Shown here: positions 44,086 to 53,387 of the stretch, one piece after another | How the letters are laid out: each line of letters begins with the position of its first letter | Position numbering within the stretch: the stretch's first letter is position 1 | Notes under the pieces: generated by a model | Database searches by the model: none | Told to the model about the DNA's origin: nothing | What the model saw: only the letters and a program-made list of their open reading frames with translations | From: Bin80 sp965208025 | Lineage (GTDB): Bacteria > Bacteroidota > Rhodothermia > Rhodothermales > Bin80 | DNA: 64,000 nucleotides | Reading direction: 5' to 3' | NCBI GenBank assembly: GCA_965208025.1 | Contig: OZ242302.1 | Coordinates: 3,534,001-3,598,000, forward strand | Position numbers and translations under genes: made by a program

Positions 44086-45367
44086 GGTTCTACCACAATT
44101 TGTGTGGAATGAGTATATTTCGGCGAACTAAACCTACTCAATTTCATGTCAAATTTCATAGATTTATTTATGCGCTACACTCTGGATCTCACTCCTGAGT
44201 GGCAGCTTGACCGAATCACTTTGGATCCAACGTCTCACCGGATTGATGTATATCTTCGCCATTCGGGAGAGAATCTTGTTTGTCCAGAAACGGGGGAATC
44301 TGGGACGTTGTATGACCACCGCAAGGAGCGTTCGTGGCGTCATATTGACTGGTGTCAATCCAAGAGTTATATCCACTGTCGTATCCCTCGGGTCAAGTCT
44401 TCAAAGGGAATCAAGACGATTAAGCTTCCTTGGGCAGATTCATCCAGTCGTGTAACCTATGCCTTTGAGCGCGCTGCGATTGATCTGTTGAAAGCAACCA
44501 AAAATCAAACCAGCACCGCCAAGCTTCTACGGTGTGGATTTAACCAACTGAATCGGATCATGCATCGTAGTGTAGAGCGCGGATTAGCACGTAGGGATCT
44601 GGGAGAGATCCCCCATATCGGTGTGGATGAGAAAGCACTCAAACGGGGGCATGTCTATGGGACCGTGGTAACAGATTCCACACGGGGGATTGTCCTTGAT
44701 GTGGGGGAGGGAAAGACCAAAGAAGGCGCTATAGTGCTGTTTGAGCGTGTGTTTGAGGGAATGAAGGAGAAGGTCGTAACGGTGACGACGGACATGTTAA
44801 AGGCGTTTATTCGCGCCGTTGAACGAGTCTTTCCGAACGCAACCTTGATTCATGATCGGTTTCATCTGATTCAGGATCTGAACAAAGCAATCAATCAGGT
44901 GCGCAGACGGGAAGTGAAGAGCCATCCCGAGTTGAAAGGGACGCGTTATGTGCTTTTGAAGAACGAAAAGAACCGTACGGCCAAGCAAGACGAGATCTTC
45001 AAAGTCGTTCAAGAAGCCAACTTGGAAGTCAGTCACGCCTGGCGGGTACGCGAAGAGTTTAAAGGGATCTTTGAGTGTAGTTCCTTCGCCGAAGCAAAGA
45101 GGTATTTTGATCTCTGGCTAAAGAGTGTTGAGCAGATGGGCGTCAGGGAAGTCACCAAGGTGGGGGAAAGGTTTCAGCGACATTTTGATGGCGTCTGTAA
45201 TGCACTTTCCCACTCACAATCCAACGCCAAGGCAGAACGCATTAACGGCAAAATTCAAGAAATCAAAACGGTCGGGAGAGGATACCGAACGTTTGAAAAA
45301 TTCAGAAGTGCGATTCTATTCTTCTGTGGAGGCTTAGACCTCTATCCACAAGGTTCGGGGTAGAACC
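44086..45367 (+). mobile_element. Intact ISL3-family insertion sequence, 1282 bp
   Basis: The element starts with GGTTCTACCACAA at 44086 and ends with the imperfect complement CGGGGTAGAACC at 45367. The terminal nine bases GGTTCTACC are identical, and similarity continues with gaps to about 22 bases (CTTGTGG at the right, TTTGTGTGG at the left). It carries a single transposase gene that fills almost the whole element; the gene's stop is only 4 bases from the right end. Both boundaries are confirmed by the exact 8-bp duplication AAAAAAGA. No passenger gene is present. Perfect repeats and an open transposase suggest a recent insertion. Confidence 0.92.
44146..45363 (+). CDS. ISL3-family transposase
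   Basis: The 405-aa DDE transposase is full length. The catalytic residues should be Asp161 in HIGVDEKALKRG, Asp216 in TVTTDML and Glu364 in SNAKAERINGK, the last lying in the strongly conserved ISL3 C-terminal motif that continues QEIKTVGRGYR. An N-terminal zinc-binding helix-turn-helix region is expected for the family; only some cysteines (near residues 46 and 70-78) are visible. It catalyses cut-and-paste or copy-type movement of its own element. Nothing suggests inactivation. Confidence 0.95.
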   Translation: MSNFIDLFMRYTLDLTPEWQLDRITLDPTSHRIDVYLRHSGENLVCPETGESGTLYDHRKERSWRHIDWCQSKSYIHCRIPRVKSSKGIKTIKLPWADSSSRVTYAFERAAIDLLKATKNQTSTAKLLRCGFNQLNRIMHRSVERGLARRDLGEIPHIGVDEKALKRGHVYGTVVTDSTRGIVLDVGEGKTKEGAIVLFERVFEGMKEKVVTVTTDMLKAFIRAVERVFPNATLIHDRFHLIQDLNKAINQVRRREVKSHPELKGTRYVLLKNEKNRTAKQDEIFKVVQEANLEVSHAWRVREEFKGIFECSSFAEAKRYFDLWLKSVEQMGVREVTKVGERFQRHFDGVCNALSHSQSNAKAERINGKIQEIKTVGRGYRTFEKFRSAILFFCGGLDLYPQGSG

Positions 45368-45375
45368 AAAAAAGA
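45368..45375. repeat. Right 8-bp target site duplication of ISL3 element
   Basis: AAAAAAGA repeats the eight bases at 44078-44085 exactly and lies directly after the right inverted repeat of the ISL3 element. Confidence 0.9.
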
Positions 45376-45419
45376 AACAACCCCTTTTCGCTGTAGGATA
45401 CCGTGAATGAAGTATTTGT

Positions 45420-45617
45420 GGAACTCCCGCGCTTGTGGTGTTCGAATAAAATGGTATCGGAATACATCTGACGATCTTCGGAAGAACAGAATGTGCTTCT
45501 CGTTTTCAACACTCTGCTACCTCTACCGAACGAAATGATTTCTTGAACTTTACCGCAAATCCTATCCGTCGCGGCTTCAACCGAATGAGATAGGGGGATA
45601 CAGACTCCGTCAACATT
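45420..45617 (-). pseudogene. Decayed C-terminal fragment of an ISL3-family transposase
   Basis: Read on the minus strand, 45617-45456 encodes a segment aligning with the last 55 residues of the intact ISL3 transposase next door: DGVC-x2-LSHS, then A-x2-RI-x-GK-x-QEI, then GRG-x-R, K-x-RS and an F-rich end. The catalytic Glu of AKAERI is replaced by Asp. On the plus strand, GGAACTCCCGCGCTTGTGG near 45420 resembles the element's terminal repeat GGTTCTACC...CTTGTGG, so it is probably the old right end. Nothing recognisable remains upstream of about 45640. It is in inverted orientation to the intact copy. Confidence 0.75.
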
Positions 45618-45711
45618 TCCCTCATTCACCCCGCAACATATGTTTCCAGCAAGATTCCTGTCATTAGGCAATGATCTTCATTCAGGCGGATTGTAACTGA
45701 GCCATTATTTC

Positions 45712-47296
45712 GAGCCTCTTTCAAAATTCCTCAATTGGATGATTTTTTGAGAGATTTTTGCTGATTGATGGATCTGGGTACTAAAGAATGTTAGGGGGCT
45801 GATCTGCCCTGGAAGGTATCGTTTTTTGGGTCACAAACGAAGGGGCAGGGATCTCCGAATTTTGTATTTTTAGGAGTATTGCAAATCCAACAAACCCCGG
45901 AGAATCCCATGTCCCTTACCAAGAAGATACGCGGTTTTTATATTTCCTGCCAACAGGAGTTGTTTCCATGTGTGGAGCAGAACTATGGAGCGTTGCCCAA
46001 ACGATTGAGGAAGTTGTTGTTGTTATTTGAGTTGGTCTGTGTGGAGGATCATCTGCCTCGTCCCCGGCTTCGTTCGGTGGGACGCCCGCGTGCGCACCGG
46101 GTCTGTCTTGCGCAGTCGTTTTTGGCCAAGATGGCGTTAAATATTCCGACAACCTCCGGATTGCGGGAGCGGCTTCTATCAGATGTTTTGCTTCGGTCCC
46201 TCTGTGGTTGGTCCCGCTCGTGTGATGTGCCGAGTGCGCCCACGTTTTCTCGTGCGTTTCAGGAGTTTGCGTTGGCGAAGTTACCGACTCGGATCCATGA
46301 AGCGTTGATCAAACAGGGGTACGCGGGGGAGTTAGTGGGGCATATTTCACGGGATTCAACGGCGATTGAAGCACGGGAGCGTCCGGTTCCGAAGGCTGAC
46401 ATGTCCACCCCCGTGAAGCCACGCAAGCGGGGGCGTCCGAAGAAGGGGGAGGAGCGTCCCAAGGTGCCTCGTCGCTTGGAGCAGCAGTTGAAGATGGAGT
46501 TAGGCGAGATGTTGGACGCATTACCGAAGGATTGTACGGTGGGCTGCAAGCGGAACGCGAAGGGGCATACGCAACGATGGACGGGCTATAAGCTACACAT
46601 GGATACGGCGGACGGAGGGATTCCGATCAGCTGTTTGGTGACCTCTGCCTCGTTGCATGATAGTCAGGCCGCGCTTCCCTTGGCGCACTTGACGCAGCAG
46701 CGGGTGGACAACTGTTACGATCTCATGGACAGCGCCTATGACGCGAAGGAGATTGTCGCACATCGGAGCGCCTCGGGGCGTGTACCGATCATTGATCCGA
46801 ATCCGCGCAACAAAAAAGCGGCGGATCGTCGCGAACAAAAGGCACAACGTACGGCCGGATTCATTCCTGCGGAGCGGGTTCGCTACCGGGAGCGTTCCAC
46901 CGTGGAGCGGGCCTTTGGGCGGCTCAAAGATGAGTTCGGTGGACGCAATATCCGAGTCCGTGGGCACGAGAAAGTCCTCTGTCATTTGATGTTCAGCGTG
47001 GTGGTGCTCACGGTGGACCAAATGCTGCGGATGGTGCAGTAAACCCGCCATCCACCCCCTGCATAACAGAATTTGGGCGCTCTGAACCACAGATGCCGTG
47101 GGAGGGGGGTGTGAAATCTACACGGATCGTGGACGAAATTCACCAAACAGAGACCTCCGTGCAGGCAAAACACTGGTTGAATCCACAAAACACCGACCCC
47201 CCGCCGATGATTCGCGTAGTCCGACCAGATTGAACCAGTTTAAGCCGCAATTCAGCCGGGACAACAGGAGAAAATAAAGAGTTTTGAAAGAGGCTC
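45712..47296 (+). mobile_element. DDE (IS4/IS5-superfamily) insertion sequence, 1585 bp
   Basis: The ends are a perfect 15-bp inverted repeat: GAGCCTCTTTCAAAA at 45712-45726 and TTTTGAAAGAGGCTC at 47282-47296. TTTC occurs on both sides (45708-45711 and 47297-47300), a possible 4-bp target duplication, though four bases could agree by chance. One transposase gene is inside, followed by about 240 bases of non-coding tail. The element's base composition is visibly richer in G and C than the flanks, consistent with arrival from elsewhere. I cannot name the exact family; IS1182- or IS5-like is likely. Confidence 0.85.
45909..47042 (+). CDS. DDE transposase (DDE_Tnp_1 type)
   Basis: The 377-aa protein has the catalytic triad in recognisable blocks: Asp149 in GHISRDSTAIEARER, Asp274 in LMDSAYDAKE, and Glu333 in RSTVERAFGRLKDEFGG. 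A basic segment (PRKRGRPKKG, near residue 173) separates the first and second blocks. I choose the ATG at 45909 because GGAG lies 6 bases upstream; a TTG at 45879 would add ten residues. It appears complete and mobilises the surrounding 1585-bp element. Confidence 0.92.
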   Translation: MSLTKKIRGFYISCQQELFPCVEQNYGALPKRLRKLLLLFELVCVEDHLPRPRLRSVGRPRAHRVCLAQSFLAKMALNIPTTSGLRERLLSDVLLRSLCGWSRSCDVPSAPTFSRAFQEFALAKLPTRIHEALIKQGYAGELVGHISRDSTAIEARERPVPKADMSTPVKPRKRGRPKKGEERPKVPRRLEQQLKMELGEMLDALPKDCTVGCKRNAKGHTQRWTGYKLHMDTADGGIPISCLVTSASLHDSQAALPLAHLTQQRVDNCYDLMDSAYDAKEIVAHRSASGRVPIIDPNPRNKKAADRREQKAQRTAGFIPAERVRYRERSTVERAFGRLKDEFGGRNIRVRGHEKVLCHLMFSVVVLTVDQMLRMVQ

Positions 47297-47482
47297 TTTC
47301 GTGTCAAGATTTCAAAAAAAATGCTCTTATTTGCTGACCCGCAATCTCTGTCTTGAATCATTGAATCCAAATTCTCTGATTTTCACACACTATCTTCTGA
47401 ATGATTCTATGATTCAGTTAGATTTTCAAAGTAGAAGTCGTGTTGCTAACCATCGGATACCACTCACCATTTCTGTGATAAA

Positions 47483-48973
47483 ATGCCAAAACTTCCGCTC
47501 GCTTTGGGACTTGATGTATCTACCACTGCATCCAAGGCTATTTGTATTGATGTCAATGGCTCCGTTCATGGACATGCTGCAATTGAACACAAATCAATTC
47601 ACCCGCATCCACAGTGGAGTGAGCAAGATCCAGAAGCATGGTGGTATGCCATGTGTCAGAGCATCAAAACGGTTTTATCTTTTCCCAGCGTAGACGCGTC
47701 CTCGATCCATGCAATTGGACTGACTGGGCAAATGCATGGCCTAGTTTTACTGGATTCCAGTGGAAGCGTACTTCGCCCCGCCATACTTTGGAATGATGGT
47801 AGGGCCAGTAGGCAGTGCGAAGAGATTCGACAGCAAATTGGACTGGAACGTCTTGTGGGGATCACGGGGAATGACGCATTTACCGGATTCACTGCACCGA
47901 AGCTTCTCTGGGTTCGTGATCATGAGCCTGATTGTTACCAAAAGATTGCTCAGATTCTCTTACCCAAAGATTATATCCGTTGGAAGCTGAGTGGTATCTA
48001 TGCGACCGATCAAGCGGGTGCAGGTGGAACTCTTCTGTTGGATCTATCGACTCGTACATGGTCAACTCATTTGCTGCAAGAATTAGATATTTCCGAGGAT
48101 TGGCTTCCACCCACCCATGAGGGGACTCAATGTACTGGTACCATCAGTTCAGAAGGTGCGAGAGATACAGGTCTTATTGAAGGAACACCGATTTATGCAG
48201 GAGGGGGAGATCAGGCTGCCCAGGCAATCAGTGTCGGAGCCATCCATCCTGATACTTGGGCAATAACCCTTGGTACATCTGGGGTCGTATTTGCCCCCAC
48301 GGATACTCCTCGTGTAGATTCTCTTGGGCGTGCGCACGCATTCCCACATGCGATACCTGGAATGTGGCACATGATGGGGGTCATGTTAAGCGCCGCGGGA
48401 AGTCTTGAGTGGTATCGTAATATACAGGTGCATAACATCTCCTATAAAAAGTTATTTCATGAAGCAACACAAATTGAGCCGGGAAGTGAGGGACTCTTTT
48501 TCTTGCCCTATCTCAGTGGAGAGCGTACCCCTCATGCGGATCCGTATGTGCGAGGTAGTTTTATCGGACTCACCCCGACCCATCGCCGCGCACATCTGAC
48601 AAGAGCTCTCCTTGAGGGAGTTGGATATGGATTGAGGGATAATCTTCACCTCTTGTTCAATACAGGTTTACCGACTCCAGAGCAAATTTTGATCTCCGGT
48701 GGGGGAGCAAAGAGCAGCGTCTGGTGCCAAATCCTGGCCGATATCATAGGACACTCGTTATCTTTCGGGACAACCATTGAGGGAGCGGCAGCGGGTGCCG
48801 CATTGTTAGCAGGGACTGGTGTGGGGATCTGGGATTCTATTGAAGAGGCTTGCATTCATACAGGTACCATAACCAACCATGTGGAGCCTGGAGAAAATGC
48901 AATCATTTATTCTGAATTGCATGAGAAATTCAAGGAGCTCTACCAGCGTCTAAATGGATTTGATCACGCATAA
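47483..48973 (+). CDS. xylB: Xylulokinase
   Basis: The 496-aa FGGY-family kinase phosphorylates D-xylulose to xylulose 5-phosphate, feeding the pentose phosphate pathway. LGLDVSTTASKA near residue 8 is the N-terminal phosphate loop, GLTGQMHGLVLLD near 78 is specific for xylulokinases, and the C-terminal GGGAKSSVWCQILADI matches the ATP-site signature. Neither xylA nor a xylose transporter is adjacent, so the operon is split. It starts 187 bases after the insertion sequence and converges on tsaD with only two bases between stops. Confidence 0.93.
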   Translation: MPKLPLALGLDVSTTASKAICIDVNGSVHGHAAIEHKSIHPHPQWSEQDPEAWWYAMCQSIKTVLSFPSVDASSIHAIGLTGQMHGLVLLDSSGSVLRPAILWNDGRASRQCEEIRQQIGLERLVGITGNDAFTGFTAPKLLWVRDHEPDCYQKIAQILLPKDYIRWKLSGIYATDQAGAGGTLLLDLSTRTWSTHLLQELDISEDWLPPTHEGTQCTGTISSEGARDTGLIEGTPIYAGGGDQAAQAISVGAIHPDTWAITLGTSGVVFAPTDTPRVDSLGRAHAFPHAIPGMWHMMGVMLSAAGSLEWYRNIQVHNISYKKLFHEATQIEPGSEGLFFLPYLSGERTPHADPYVRGSFIGLTPTHRRAHLTRALLEGVGYGLRDNLHLLFNTGLPTPEQILISGGGAKSSVWCQILADIIGHSLSFGTTIEGAAAGAALLAGTGVGIWDSIEEACIHTGTITNHVEPGENAIIYSELHEKFKELYQRLNGFDHA

Positions 48974-48975
48974 AT

Positions 48976-50013
48976 TCATTTGTCATACTTTGTATTCGGG
49001 CGGTATCGAATCCGAGTCATTCCGAGCGGTGCGTTTGCACGAGTTTCAATACTGAGCGGATCTGGGCCACGCTCCTGATAGAGAAAATACGCAGCTCCAG
49101 CTACCATTGCCCCGTTATCCATACACAGATCAGGATGAGGGGTAAAAACCTGATAGTCATGTTCCTGAGCGGCCTCCTGCAATGCAATTCGCAGAGGTTG
49201 ATTCAATGCAACACCACCAGCCAGCGTAAGTTGAGAAAGTTGATGATCCCGAGCGATCCTCATGGTTTTAGAGACCAGCAAATCAATGATTGCTTGCAAA
49301 AAGCTGGCACACAGGTCCGCTCGGTTCAGATCAGGATTCCGGTCAATTGCGGCAATTACAGCTGTTTTTAAGCCGCTAAAACTAAATTCTCCATCTGGCC
49401 GATGGATCAGAGGGCGGGGAAAATGAAAGGACGAAGGGTTTCCATTTTTCGCCATTTTTTCTATGGCTGCTCCACCAGGAGATCCCAGTTCCAAATGTCG
49501 GGCAACCTTGTCAAGAATCTCACCAGCCGCGTCATCACGGGTATGGCCGAGTAACTCATATGTCCCGTGAGATATGACTTTGAGTAAGAGGGTGTGTCCT
49601 CCAGCAACGGTGAGACAAAGGAAAGGAAATTGAATTTGATTCGTACGTCCAATCAAATTTGAGTAAATATGCCCTTCAAGATGGTGGATTCCAATAAGAG
49701 GGATGCCACAGGCCAATGCGACCGATTTGGCAGCCGATACCCCCACGACCAGCGATAGCATAAGTCCCTGATGGTGAGATACACTGACGGCATCTAGATC
49801 TGAGAAGGAAATCCCGGCTTCTGCCAAGGCCGATTCAAGAATATAGTTGATTTTGGCCGTATGCTCCCGGGCAGCAATGACAGGCACGACACCACCAAAT
49901 CGGTCATGCGCATGATATTGGGATGCGATCACATTTGAGAGAATATGATGTCCATCGTCTACAACCGCCACTCCCGTATCATCACAGGAGGTATCAATGC
50001 CTAGAATCAGCAT
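48976..50013 (-). CDS. tsaD: tRNA N6-threonylcarbamoyladenosine transferase subunit TsaD
   Basis: The 345-aa ASKHA-fold protein transfers the threonylcarbamoyl group from TC-AMP to A37 of ANN-decoding tRNAs, with TsaB and TsaE. The metal ligands His111 and His115 lie in GIHHLEGH, and LGIDTSCDDTG near the N-terminus and LCMDNGAMVAGA near the C-terminus are family signatures. It is the last gene of a tsaE-tsaB-tsaD operon, overlapping tsaB by 7 bases. TsaC is not in the window. Confidence 0.97.
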   Translation of the reverse strand: MLILGIDTSCDDTGVAVVDDGHHILSNVIASQYHAHDRFGGVVPVIAAREHTAKINYILESALAEAGISFSDLDAVSVSHHQGLMLSLVVGVSAAKSVALACGIPLIGIHHLEGHIYSNLIGRTNQIQFPFLCLTVAGGHTLLLKVISHGTYELLGHTRDDAAGEILDKVARHLELGSPGGAAIEKMAKNGNPSSFHFPRPLIHRPDGEFSFSGLKTAVIAAIDRNPDLNRADLCASFLQAIIDLLVSKTMRIARDHQLSQLTLAGGVALNQPLRIALQEAAQEHDYQVFTPHPDLCMDNGAMVAGAAYFLYQERGPDPLSIETRANAPLGMTRIRYRPNTKYDK

Positions 50014-50654
50014 GGTGCAGGGGAAGCGTCTCGCTCAACATGAGAGGGTTGCAGGTATGCCGGTGTCAACTCCTTAATCTGGTCTCCCATCAGGGGAGTG
50101 GATGTTTTCATTGCGCCAATTAACGCCTCCGAGGGGAGACGAACTACAGATTGATAATTTGGATTGTTCAGGAAGTGTTTCTTGAAGGTCTCGCCATACT
50201 CAATCACGGTTTTTGAATCAGGATCTAATTCTATCTCGGTTATGACATCTTCAATCGCTCCGATGACCATCTCTGTGTGCGCCAATTCGGAATATCGTGC
50301 ATAGTAGGACTGGTTTCGGCCGGCATTCATGATGGCCCAAGAAGGCATCTCAGAGCCAACCACCAGTGCATCAAGTGCACGAAGAGGGAAGAGTGGGATT
50401 TCCAGTATCTGGGCTAGAGTTTTTGCTGCGGTGACACCAATATTTAGCCCAGTCCAAGATCCAGGGCCGGTAATTACGCCAATCTGGCTGAGATCTTGGG
50501 GTTGAATGTCCAAGTTTTTTAGGGAGGTATCAATCTGCACATGCAAATGTTCAGCGGGGCGCCCTTCCACGGTGCTCTCGTGCGTAACTACCTGATCTTG
50601 AACCACCAAGACAGTCGTAAAGGGGCCAGATGTATCAAGGATGAGCGTTCGCAT
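50007..50654 (-). CDS. tsaB: tRNA t6A synthesis protein TsaB
   Basis: The 215-aa protein is the non-catalytic ASKHA partner that dimerises with TsaD. The start of the fold, LILDTSGPFTTV, and GPGSWTGLNIGV near residue 68 are characteristic. I place the start at the ATG at 50654, six codons inside the open frame, since the fold begins there. It overlaps tsaE by 20 bases upstream and tsaD by 7 downstream. The C-terminal part is less conserved, as usual. The clustering of all three genes supports coordinated stoichiometry. Confidence 0.94.
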   Translation of the reverse strand: MRTLILDTSGPFTTVLVVQDQVVTHESTVEGRPAEHLHVQIDTSLKNLDIQPQDLSQIGVITGPGSWTGLNIGVTAAKTLAQILEIPLFPLRALDALVVGSEMPSWAIMNAGRNQSYYARYSELAHTEMVIGAIEDVITEIELDPDSKTVIEYGETFKKHFLNNPNYQSVVRLPSEALIGAMKTSTPLMGDQIKELTPAYLQPSHVERDASPAPC

Positions 50655-51132
50655 GATGAGATAGCTTCTCAAGTAAATCCTCGTATGCAGGAGAGTCTGA
50701 GGTGATCAGTATGCTTCTCTGGCTTGAATCCAGTTCAGGTGAGATGGAAACGTTCAAACACTCTGAAGTAAATTTTGACATAAACTTTGAGGCCCATTCG
50801 ACCATGATGATGTGATCAGGATTCGCAAATAGCTCTTCAAAGAGACAGTAATCGTTTGAGGTTAAGGAATTCAATCGGTAAAAATCAATATGAATCAATG
50901 TACGATGATTGATCGGGTATTCTTGGACCAATGTATAGGCAGGACTAGTGACTTGAACATATGAGGGGACCCCAAGACCCAAGGCAATTCCCTGAACGAA
51001 ACAGGTTTTCCCGGAACCAAGAGGTCCATCAAGCCCAACGATTGACCACGGTGGTAACCAGCCAGCAATCAAGTGTCCAAGAGATTGGGTTTCGGCGGAG
51101 CTTGAAGACACGAGCGTTACCAAATTTGCCAT
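50635..51132 (-). CDS. tsaE: tRNA t6A synthesis ATPase TsaE
   Basis: The 165-aa P-loop ATPase regulates turnover of the TsaB-TsaD complex. Walker A GPLGSGKT is at residues 36-43 and the HIDFYRLNSL segment near 83 is typical of YjeE/TsaE. The open frame begins at a GTG at 51174, but the ATG at 51132 (MANLVTLVS) gives a family-length protein. It heads the operon with tsaB and tsaD. Divergent to it lies the DUF4399 gene, 224 bases away. Confidence 0.93.
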   Translation of the reverse strand: MANLVTLVSSSSAETQSLGHLIAGWLPPWSIVGLDGPLGSGKTCFVQGIALGLGVPSYVQVTSPAYTLVQEYPINHRTLIHIDFYRLNSLTSNDYCLFEELFANPDHIIMVEWASKFMSKFTSECLNVSISPELDSSQRSILITSDSPAYEDLLEKLSHHANAHP

Positions 51133-51356
51133 TATCGGGGATGATCTTAACTGAAAGATGTGATGGTTTATCACGGACTATCAGGTTCGTAATTGTTGAT
51201 CTACTTTATTTTAGTTCTTGCAGTATTGAACTGTGATTCACTTCACGGCGGTTATATCAGTGTTTGGATTTATACACACCGAACCAACAATTTCCCCACT
51301 TGGCTGTAAGTTGCCAGCGATGATGTATCTTATCAGGTAAATGAATCTATATCAGA

Positions 51357-51836
51357 ATGAAAATCTATTGGATTGTGATTGGCCTCATGTGTGCCGCGTG
51401 TCAATCTGGAACTGAACCCTCAAATTCTTTGGATTCAGAGGTCACAACTGAATCAATGCCCATACAAGAGCACACACGCTCAACATCCTCTGAGAATGCT
51501 GCCGTGTATATTATCTCGCCTCAAGATGGCGATGTATTGCCCGCAGGTACGATAAATGTGAAATTTGGTTTATCTGAGATGGGCATTGCTCCCGCCGGGA
51601 TTGAATTCCCGAATTCAGGCCACCATCATCTTTTGGTCAATGCAACCGATTCACTGGCGATGGATATGCCAATTCCAACAGATTCAGCCCATATCCACTT
51701 TGGACTTGGGCAGACTGAGACCAATCTTGATCTAAATCCGGGGACTTATACTCTCCAACTCGTCCTGGGGGATTACAGCCATATTCCTCATGATCCACCT
51801 GTAATATCTGACCAGATAACGATATCTGTCGAATAG
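51357..51836 (+). CDS. DUF4399 lipoprotein
   Basis: The 159-aa protein starts with a lipoprotein signal (lipobox MCAAC near residue 15) and carries one DUF4399 domain. Its blocks are IISPQDGDVLPAG, EFPNSGHHHLLV, DSAHIHFGLGQTET and LQLVLGDYSHIPHDPPV. The histidine-rich HHH and HIHFG sites suggest metal binding, but no function is established for the family. It is probably anchored in the cell envelope. It lies 108 bases before the photolyase gene on the same strand, and an operon is possible but not shown. Confidence 0.88.
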   Translation: MKIYWIVIGLMCAACQSGTEPSNSLDSEVTTESMPIQEHTRSTSSENAAVYIISPQDGDVLPAGTINVKFGLSEMGIAPAGIEFPNSGHHHLLVNATDSLAMDMPIPTDSAHIHFGLGQTETNLDLNPGTYTLQLVLGDYSHIPHDPPVISDQITISVE

Positions 51837-51944
51837 AACGATCATAGACTCGAGTTCATTCTGTGGCACAGGTTTCAGAGGTAATAATCATGATTACTCT
51901 GGAGGATGTACGGTTGCTCTAATGAGTTATGGAATGATTTATAA

Positions 51945-53387
51945 ATGAGTCACATCAAGGCTCCAGAATCTGGAACCATCCTGTGGTTGCGCCGCGACCT
52001 TCGGCTACTTGATCACCCAGCGTGGCATGCTGCACTTGAAGGGCCAGGACCCGTCTTCCCGGTTTTTATCTTTGATCCTCAAATAGAACTTACGTATGGG
52101 GCAGCTCCAAAATGGAGACTTGAAAAGAGTCTACAGTCTCTGGATTTAAGTCTAAGAAAACATCAGAGTCGTTTACTTTTGCGGAAAGGTGATGCGCTTG
52201 ACGTTCTTCTTGAGTTGATCAAAGAAACGGGTGTATCCCATGTCGTCTGGTCTAGATTGTATGATGTACTCTCTATTATAAGGGATGATAAGGTTCGGCA
52301 AGAGTTGATTCAAAGGGGAATCATTGTTCAAGAAGTGAATTCTAGTTTACTCTTTGAACCCTGGACCATTGAAACACAAACTGGTGGAATGTATAGGGTA
52401 TATTCTCCATTTTGGCGCGCCGTCTACCAAAGAGAAGTATCAAGCCCCCTAGGTACTCCAACTAATTTGATGCCTCCGCAGAAGTGGCCGAAAAGTGATG
52501 ACCTTAAAGATTGGAATCTTGGCATTGGCATGAACCGTGGCGCAGCGATTGTTTCCCGGCATGCAAAAATTGGTGAACAGGCTGCCTGTGAGCGTCTCGA
52601 GTATTTTATTGCGCACTCGCTTGATCAGTACAAGTCGAAGAGAGATTATCCTTCCATCGAATCAACTTCAAGATTGTCAGAAAATCTTACTTATGGGGAA
52701 ATATCTCCCAGAGTCATTTGGCACGCTGGGATGAATGCCTTGAATAAAGTGGCAAATTTTAAGGAAGCGGAGCATTTTCTTAAAGAGTTGGTCTGGCGCG
52801 AATTTGCCTATCACCTACTATACCATACCCCCCACATTGTCAATCAGAACTGGAGACCGCAATGGAACAACTTTCCTTGGCGTGAAGATAATGAGGATGC
52901 TGAGGCTTGGCGGAGAGGGATGACTGGAATTGAGATGGTAGATGCTGCCATGCGTGAAATGTATGTTACCGGGATCATGCACAATCGTACCCGCATGCTA
53001 ACGGCCAGTTTTTTGACCAAGCACCTGATGACCGATTGGAGGATCGGTGAGGAATGGTTTCGGGAGTGCTTGATTGACTGGGATATTGCTGCCAACGCAA
53101 TGGGTTGGCAGTGGGCTGCGGGATCCGGACCAGATGCTGCCCCTTATTTTCGGATTTACAATCCTGAACTTCAGGCAAAAAAGTTTGATCCTGATCACAG
53201 TTACAGAGATCGGTTTATTGCCGAAGGGCGTCTGATTCCTCACTCGGATGCTCTCAGCTATTTTGATACTGTTCCAAGATCATGGAATCTTTCTCCCGAC
53301 CGTCCTTATCCTCCTCCTGTCATAGACCTCAAAGCGGGCAGAGATCGGGCATTGGAGGCATACAATGAGTATCAGAGGGGATCGTAA
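51945..53387 (+). CDS. phrB: Deoxyribodipyrimidine photolyase (class I cryptochrome/photolyase)
   Basis: The 480-aa flavoprotein repairs UV-induced cyclobutane pyrimidine dimers using blue light. The N-terminal antenna domain opens with ILWLRRDLRLLDHPAW; the C-terminal FAD domain contains WREFAYHLLYHTPHI, the substrate-site MREMYVTGIMHNRTRM, and the conserved NAMGWQWAAGSGPDAAPYF. The last block and the overall length favour a class I CPD photolyase over a (6-4) enzyme, but cryptochrome function cannot be excluded. It suits a sunlit aquatic habitat. Confidence 0.93.
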   Translation: MSHIKAPESGTILWLRRDLRLLDHPAWHAALEGPGPVFPVFIFDPQIELTYGAAPKWRLEKSLQSLDLSLRKHQSRLLLRKGDALDVLLELIKETGVSHVVWSRLYDVLSIIRDDKVRQELIQRGIIVQEVNSSLLFEPWTIETQTGGMYRVYSPFWRAVYQREVSSPLGTPTNLMPPQKWPKSDDLKDWNLGIGMNRGAAIVSRHAKIGEQAACERLEYFIAHSLDQYKSKRDYPSIESTSRLSENLTYGEISPRVIWHAGMNALNKVANFKEAEHFLKELVWREFAYHLLYHTPHIVNQNWRPQWNNFPWREDNEDAEAWRRGMTGIEMVDAAMREMYVTGIMHNRTRMLTASFLTKHLMTDWRIGEEWFRECLIDWDIAANAMGWQWAAGSGPDAAPYFRIYNPELQAKKFDPDHSYRDRFIAEGRLIPHSDALSYFDTVPRSWNLSPDRPYPPPVIDLKAGRDRALEAYNEYQRGS

